Positions 61,170-64,000 of a stretch of DNA of 64,000 bases are shown in pieces (within the stretch, counting starts at the first letter, position 1; each line of letters starts with the position of its first letter). The notes under the pieces were generated by a model, which made no database searches, was not told the DNA's origin, and saw only the letters and a program-made list of their open reading frames with translations. A program made the position numbers and the translations under genes. The stretch spans positions 1,612,001 through 1,676,000 of the forward strand of contig NC_003910.7 in the NCBI RefSeq assembly GCF_000012325.1, written 5' to 3'. Source of the DNA: Colwellia psychrerythraea 34H (GTDB lineage: Bacteria > Pseudomonadota > Gammaproteobacteria > Enterobacterales > Alteromonadaceae).

Positions 61170-64000
61170 GTGAAAAAACTATTTACTCCCGCTATAAATT
61201 TAATGAACAATTTGAGTTACTCTCGCAAGTTCATAGTAATTGGAGGGCTTTCACTCCTTGCGTTATTGATTGTTTCAATTTCTTTAATCTCTTATTTGTC
61301 TGGATCAATTAGTACCGCTAATCAGCAGTTAACAGGATTACATCAGACACAAAATACATCAAGACTGATCCAATCACTACAACAACATAGAGGCATTTCA
61401 GCAGCTGTTATTGCAGGTGTTTATAATAGTGCTAATGGTCAGATATCAGTGAATAAAAAAGTAAATGATAACTTTCTAAAAATAAGCAGTGCATTGCCTT
61501 TCGAGTTAAAGAAAATAGCAAAATGGTCTACTATTATCGAGCAATGGAAATATTTAAATACTAAGGGAATTACTTTAGAACTAGATGAAAATTTTAATTT
61601 ACATACAAAATTAATTCAAAATATAAATTCTTTACAGCTCAGGGTGGCTGACTATTACTACTTGCTTGTAATGGATGATCTTGATTCATATTATTTAACA
61701 AATAGCTATTTATTCACAATACCCATCACGTTGGAGCTACTCGGACAAGCTCGTGCCGTTGGTGCTTCATATTTAGTTAATAAAAATAAGAAATCAAGAG
61801 AGAAAATAGATAAATACTTCTCAAGTACGATTGTACCTCTGGCTGTATTTAAAGGAAATATGCACAAGGTTAAAAGGGAATTGCTTTCGGATGGAGAAAA
61901 AATTTCTGCTCAAGCGCTAATTCAAACAATTGAGCAGCATATCCAATTAACCTTAGATGGGATCTTAGCTGATTCAACTTCTTTGAGTTCTCTTGAGCTT
62001 TATAAACTATCTACTTCCGCCATTGATATAGGGTATCAATTTTTAGATAACTCACTTTCTTTTACACTAAGTAATTTGCTTAAAAACCGTGTTAAACAAG
62101 CAAACACTGAATTAATTGTGAGCATTGGCTTTTCGTCAACGCTATTTCTTATTGTTCTGTACTTTTTAATAGGATTGTATTTCTCAACAATAAGAAGTAT
62201 CAATTATTTAACTAAAGTTACGGGTAAGTTTTACGGTGGTGATCTTGATGCTCGCGTAACGCTTTATACTCGTGATGAGCTCAATAGTATAGCGCTCGGA
62301 TTCAATGAGATGGCTTCATCCTTTCAAAATTTACTGATTGAGAAAGAAGAAATAAGCACAAGACTGCTCGCTATTATTGATAATTCACCCATAGGAATTT
62401 GGTTTACAGGTACGGATGGTCGTTATCATTTCGTTAATAAGACATTTTGTAATTTAGTGGGAATAGAAGAAGAAGATATGCTTAATACACCTTCATCTAA
62501 TTTAGCCGAGTTATTAGGAAGTGAAATAGCACATAATTGCTTAGACTCTGATAGAGCTGCTTTAGGACAAGATTTGGCTCATGTTTCTTATGAAACAATC
62601 CCCCGTTTAAATGCAAAACCATACCTTCTTGAAATCACTAAAGTAAAATTGAAAAATACACGAGGTAAGGTTGTTGGCTTGATCGGTATCAGCAAAGATA
62701 TAACAAATAAACGTCAACAGGAAGATGATTTAAAGCTTGCAGACATAGTATATCAAAATAGTTCTGAAGCGATGATGATTACCAATATTAATAATGAGAT
62801 TATTGCGATTAATCCTGCTTTATCTGATATTACGGGTTATAGCACAAGTGAATTAATCGGGAAAGATCCTAAGATATTTAGTTCTGGTAAACAAAGCCTA
62901 CAATTCTATCAGTCAATGTGGGAAGAAATAAAACGAACCGGAACATGGCAGGGGGAAATTTGGAATACCAGAAAAAATGGGGATGAGTATCCTGAATGGC
63001 TTTCAATTAACACCATTTATGATGATGATGGCAAGGTTTTCAGACGAATTGCATTGTTTTCAGATATAACAGAAAAGAAAAAGAAAGATGCACTGATATT
63101 AAGGCAAGCTAATTATGACAGCCTGACTAATCTGCCCAACCGAAGAATGTTTATTGATAGGTTGGAACAAGAAATTAAGGTTTCTCATCGTAAGAAGCAA
63201 AAATTCGCTCTAATTTTCATTGACCTAGATAACTTTAAAAATATAAATGATACTAGGGGTCATGTCTTTGGTGATCAATTACTTACTGAGGCTGGAAAAC
63301 GAATTACTCATTGTGTTCGAGAAGTAGACACAGTTGCACGATTAGGTGGTGATGAATTTACAATTCTTTTGTCTGACTTATCAGAAATATATAATGTTGA
63401 ATCTATTTGTCAGAAAGTATTACTCGCCTTAAGCCAACCTTTTTGTATTTCTAAGTTGTATACATATATATCTGCTAGTTTAGGGGTCACAATCTATCCA
63501 AATGATGCAAGTACCACGTTGGAACTACTAAAAAATGCTGACCAAGCCATGTACCTTGCCAAGGATCTCGGTCGTAATCAATTTTGTTATTTTACCGCAT
63601 CAATGCAGGAGCAAGCTCAAAATAAGTTAGAATTAATGAATGACTTGCGTACAGCAATTAGCTTGAATCAACTCGCCGTGTTTTATCAACCTATTATTGA
63701 ATTACAGACAGGTATTATTCGTAAAGCAGAAGCCCTTTTACGCTGGAAACATCCCGTTCGAGGCATGGTGAGTCCCGCAGAATTTATTCCGCTAGCAGAA
63801 GAATCTGGATTAATCATAGAAATAGGTGATTGGGTATTTAAACAAACCGTTCAGCACATTAAAGAATGTAAAAAACAGCTTGGTTTAGATATACAAATCA
63901 GTATCAACAAATCACCCGTACAATTTAGAGAAACGGTAAGTCAATTAGATTGGTTAACCTACCTTACCGAAAATCAATTATCAGGGAAAAACATTGTTAT
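61170..64000 (+). CDS. Membrane GGDEF-EAL protein with HAMP and PAS domains (3' end outside window)
   Basis: The frame opens at GTG 61170, behind AGGA, and runs off the right edge after 943 codons. TM1 (about 19-43) and TM2 (about 315-337) enclose a large helical periplasmic sensor (LHQTQNTSRLIQSLQQHRGISAAV). A HAMP linker, two PAS domains (about 400-520 and 530-640), GGDEF (intact at 726-730) and EAL (EAL at 854-856, in AEALLRWKHP) follow. An inhibitory RxxD (REVD) precedes GGDEF by five residues. Both c-di-GMP synthesis and hydrolysis are possible; the EAL metal-site residues are partly beyond the edge. Confidence 0.93.
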   Translation, partial: MKKLFTPAINLMNNLSYSRKFIVIGGLSLLALLIVSISLISYLSGSISTANQQLTGLHQTQNTSRLIQSLQQHRGISAAVIAGVYNSANGQISVNKKVNDNFLKISSALPFELKKIAKWSTIIEQWKYLNTKGITLELDENFNLHTKLIQNINSLQLRVADYYYLLVMDDLDSYYLTNSYLFTIPITLELLGQARAVGASYLVNKNKKSREKIDKYFSSTIVPLAVFKGNMHKVKRELLSDGEKISAQALIQTIEQHIQLTLDGILADSTSLSSLELYKLSTSAIDIGYQFLDNSLSFTLSNLLKNRVKQANTELIVSIGFSSTLFLIVLYFLIGLYFSTIRSINYLTKVTGKFYGGDLDARVTLYTRDELNSIALGFNEMASSFQNLLIEKEEISTRLLAIIDNSPIGIWFTGTDGRYHFVNKTFCNLVGIEEEDMLNTPSSNLAELLGSEIAHNCLDSDRAALGQDLAHVSYETIPRLNAKPYLLEITKVKLKNTRGKVVGLIGISKDITNKRQQEDDLKLADIVYQNSSEAMMITNINNEIIAINPALSDITGYSTSELIGKDPKIFSSGKQSLQFYQSMWEEIKRTGTWQGEIWNTRKNGDEYPEWLSINTIYDDDGKVFRRIALFSDITEKKKKDALILRQANYDSLTNLPNRRMFIDRLEQEIKVSHRKKQKFALIFIDLDNFKNINDTRGHVFGDQLLTEAGKRITHCVREVDTVARLGGDEFTILLSDLSEIYNVESICQKVLLALSQPFCISKLYTYISASLGVTIYPNDASTTLELLKNADQAMYLAKDLGRNQFCYFTASMQEQAQNKLELMNDLRTAISLNQLAVFYQPIIELQTGIIRKAEALLRWKHPVRGMVSPAEFIPLAEESGLIIEIGDWVFKQTVQHIKECKKQLGLDIQISINKSPVQFRETVSQLDWLTYLTENQLSGKNIV

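Overview
The window looks like a chromosomal segment of a marine, cold-type gammaproteobacterium of the Colwellia/Alteromonadales kind. The DNA is AT-rich. The gene neighbourhoods lpxB-rnhB-dnaE-accA-tilS and fur-fldA-ybfE-DUF2788-ybfF-seqA-pgm are typical of the group, and the rRNA genes are gammaproteobacterial. The genus is inferred from gene order and protein character, not from a database match.

Layout. 0-7.4 kb: the end of the macromolecular-synthesis operon (lpxB, rnhB, dnaE, accA) and tilS. 7.4-14.8 kb: housekeeping genes (sstT, a PhnA-like protein, fur, flavodoxin, ybfE, a DUF2788 protein, ybfF, seqA, pgm). 15-19 kb: the branched-chain 2-oxoacid dehydrogenase operon (E1alpha, E1beta, E2), with three tandem 89-bp units between E1alpha and E1beta, each an intact 28-codon mini-ORF. 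19-30 kb: an M2 dipeptidase lipoprotein, a tandem 259-bp non-coding repeat that may encode twin small RNAs, a TetR/PsrA-like regulator, a MITE-like element, a DEAD-box helicase, a diguanylate cyclase, a CPA2 antiporter and a patatin. 30-44 kb: a DUF3718 protein behind a probable c-di-GMP-I riboswitch, then the leucine degradation (liu) operon on the minus strand with its MerR regulator LiuR, and on the plus strand a thiolase, a 3-hydroxyisobutyryl-CoA hydrolase-like protein and an SDR dehydrogenase. 43.8-49.8 kb: a complete rRNA operon (16S, tRNA-Ile, 23S, 5S).

50-56 kb is accessory: an unknown protein, a secreted beta-barrel-like protein, a periplasmic isochorismatase-fold hydrolase with a divergent AraC regulator, a small HTH regulator with symmetric operators, and a gene-free kilobase rich in palindromes and repeats. 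56-64 kb is a signalling block: an HTH-receiver protein, a hybrid histidine kinase, a PAS chemoreceptor and a GGDEF-EAL protein cut by the window end.

Together, the bkd and liu operons plus the thiolase encode every step from 2-oxoisocaproate to acetyl-CoA except the E3 subunit. Matching palindromes at liuR, at the thiolase and upstream of bkd suggest LiuR co-regulates them. Several c-di-GMP components occur here (two GGDEF proteins, one of them also with EAL, and a riboswitch). The least explained items are the mini-ORF array at 16394-16658, the twin repeats at 21027-21545 and the hairpin array at 54987-55136.
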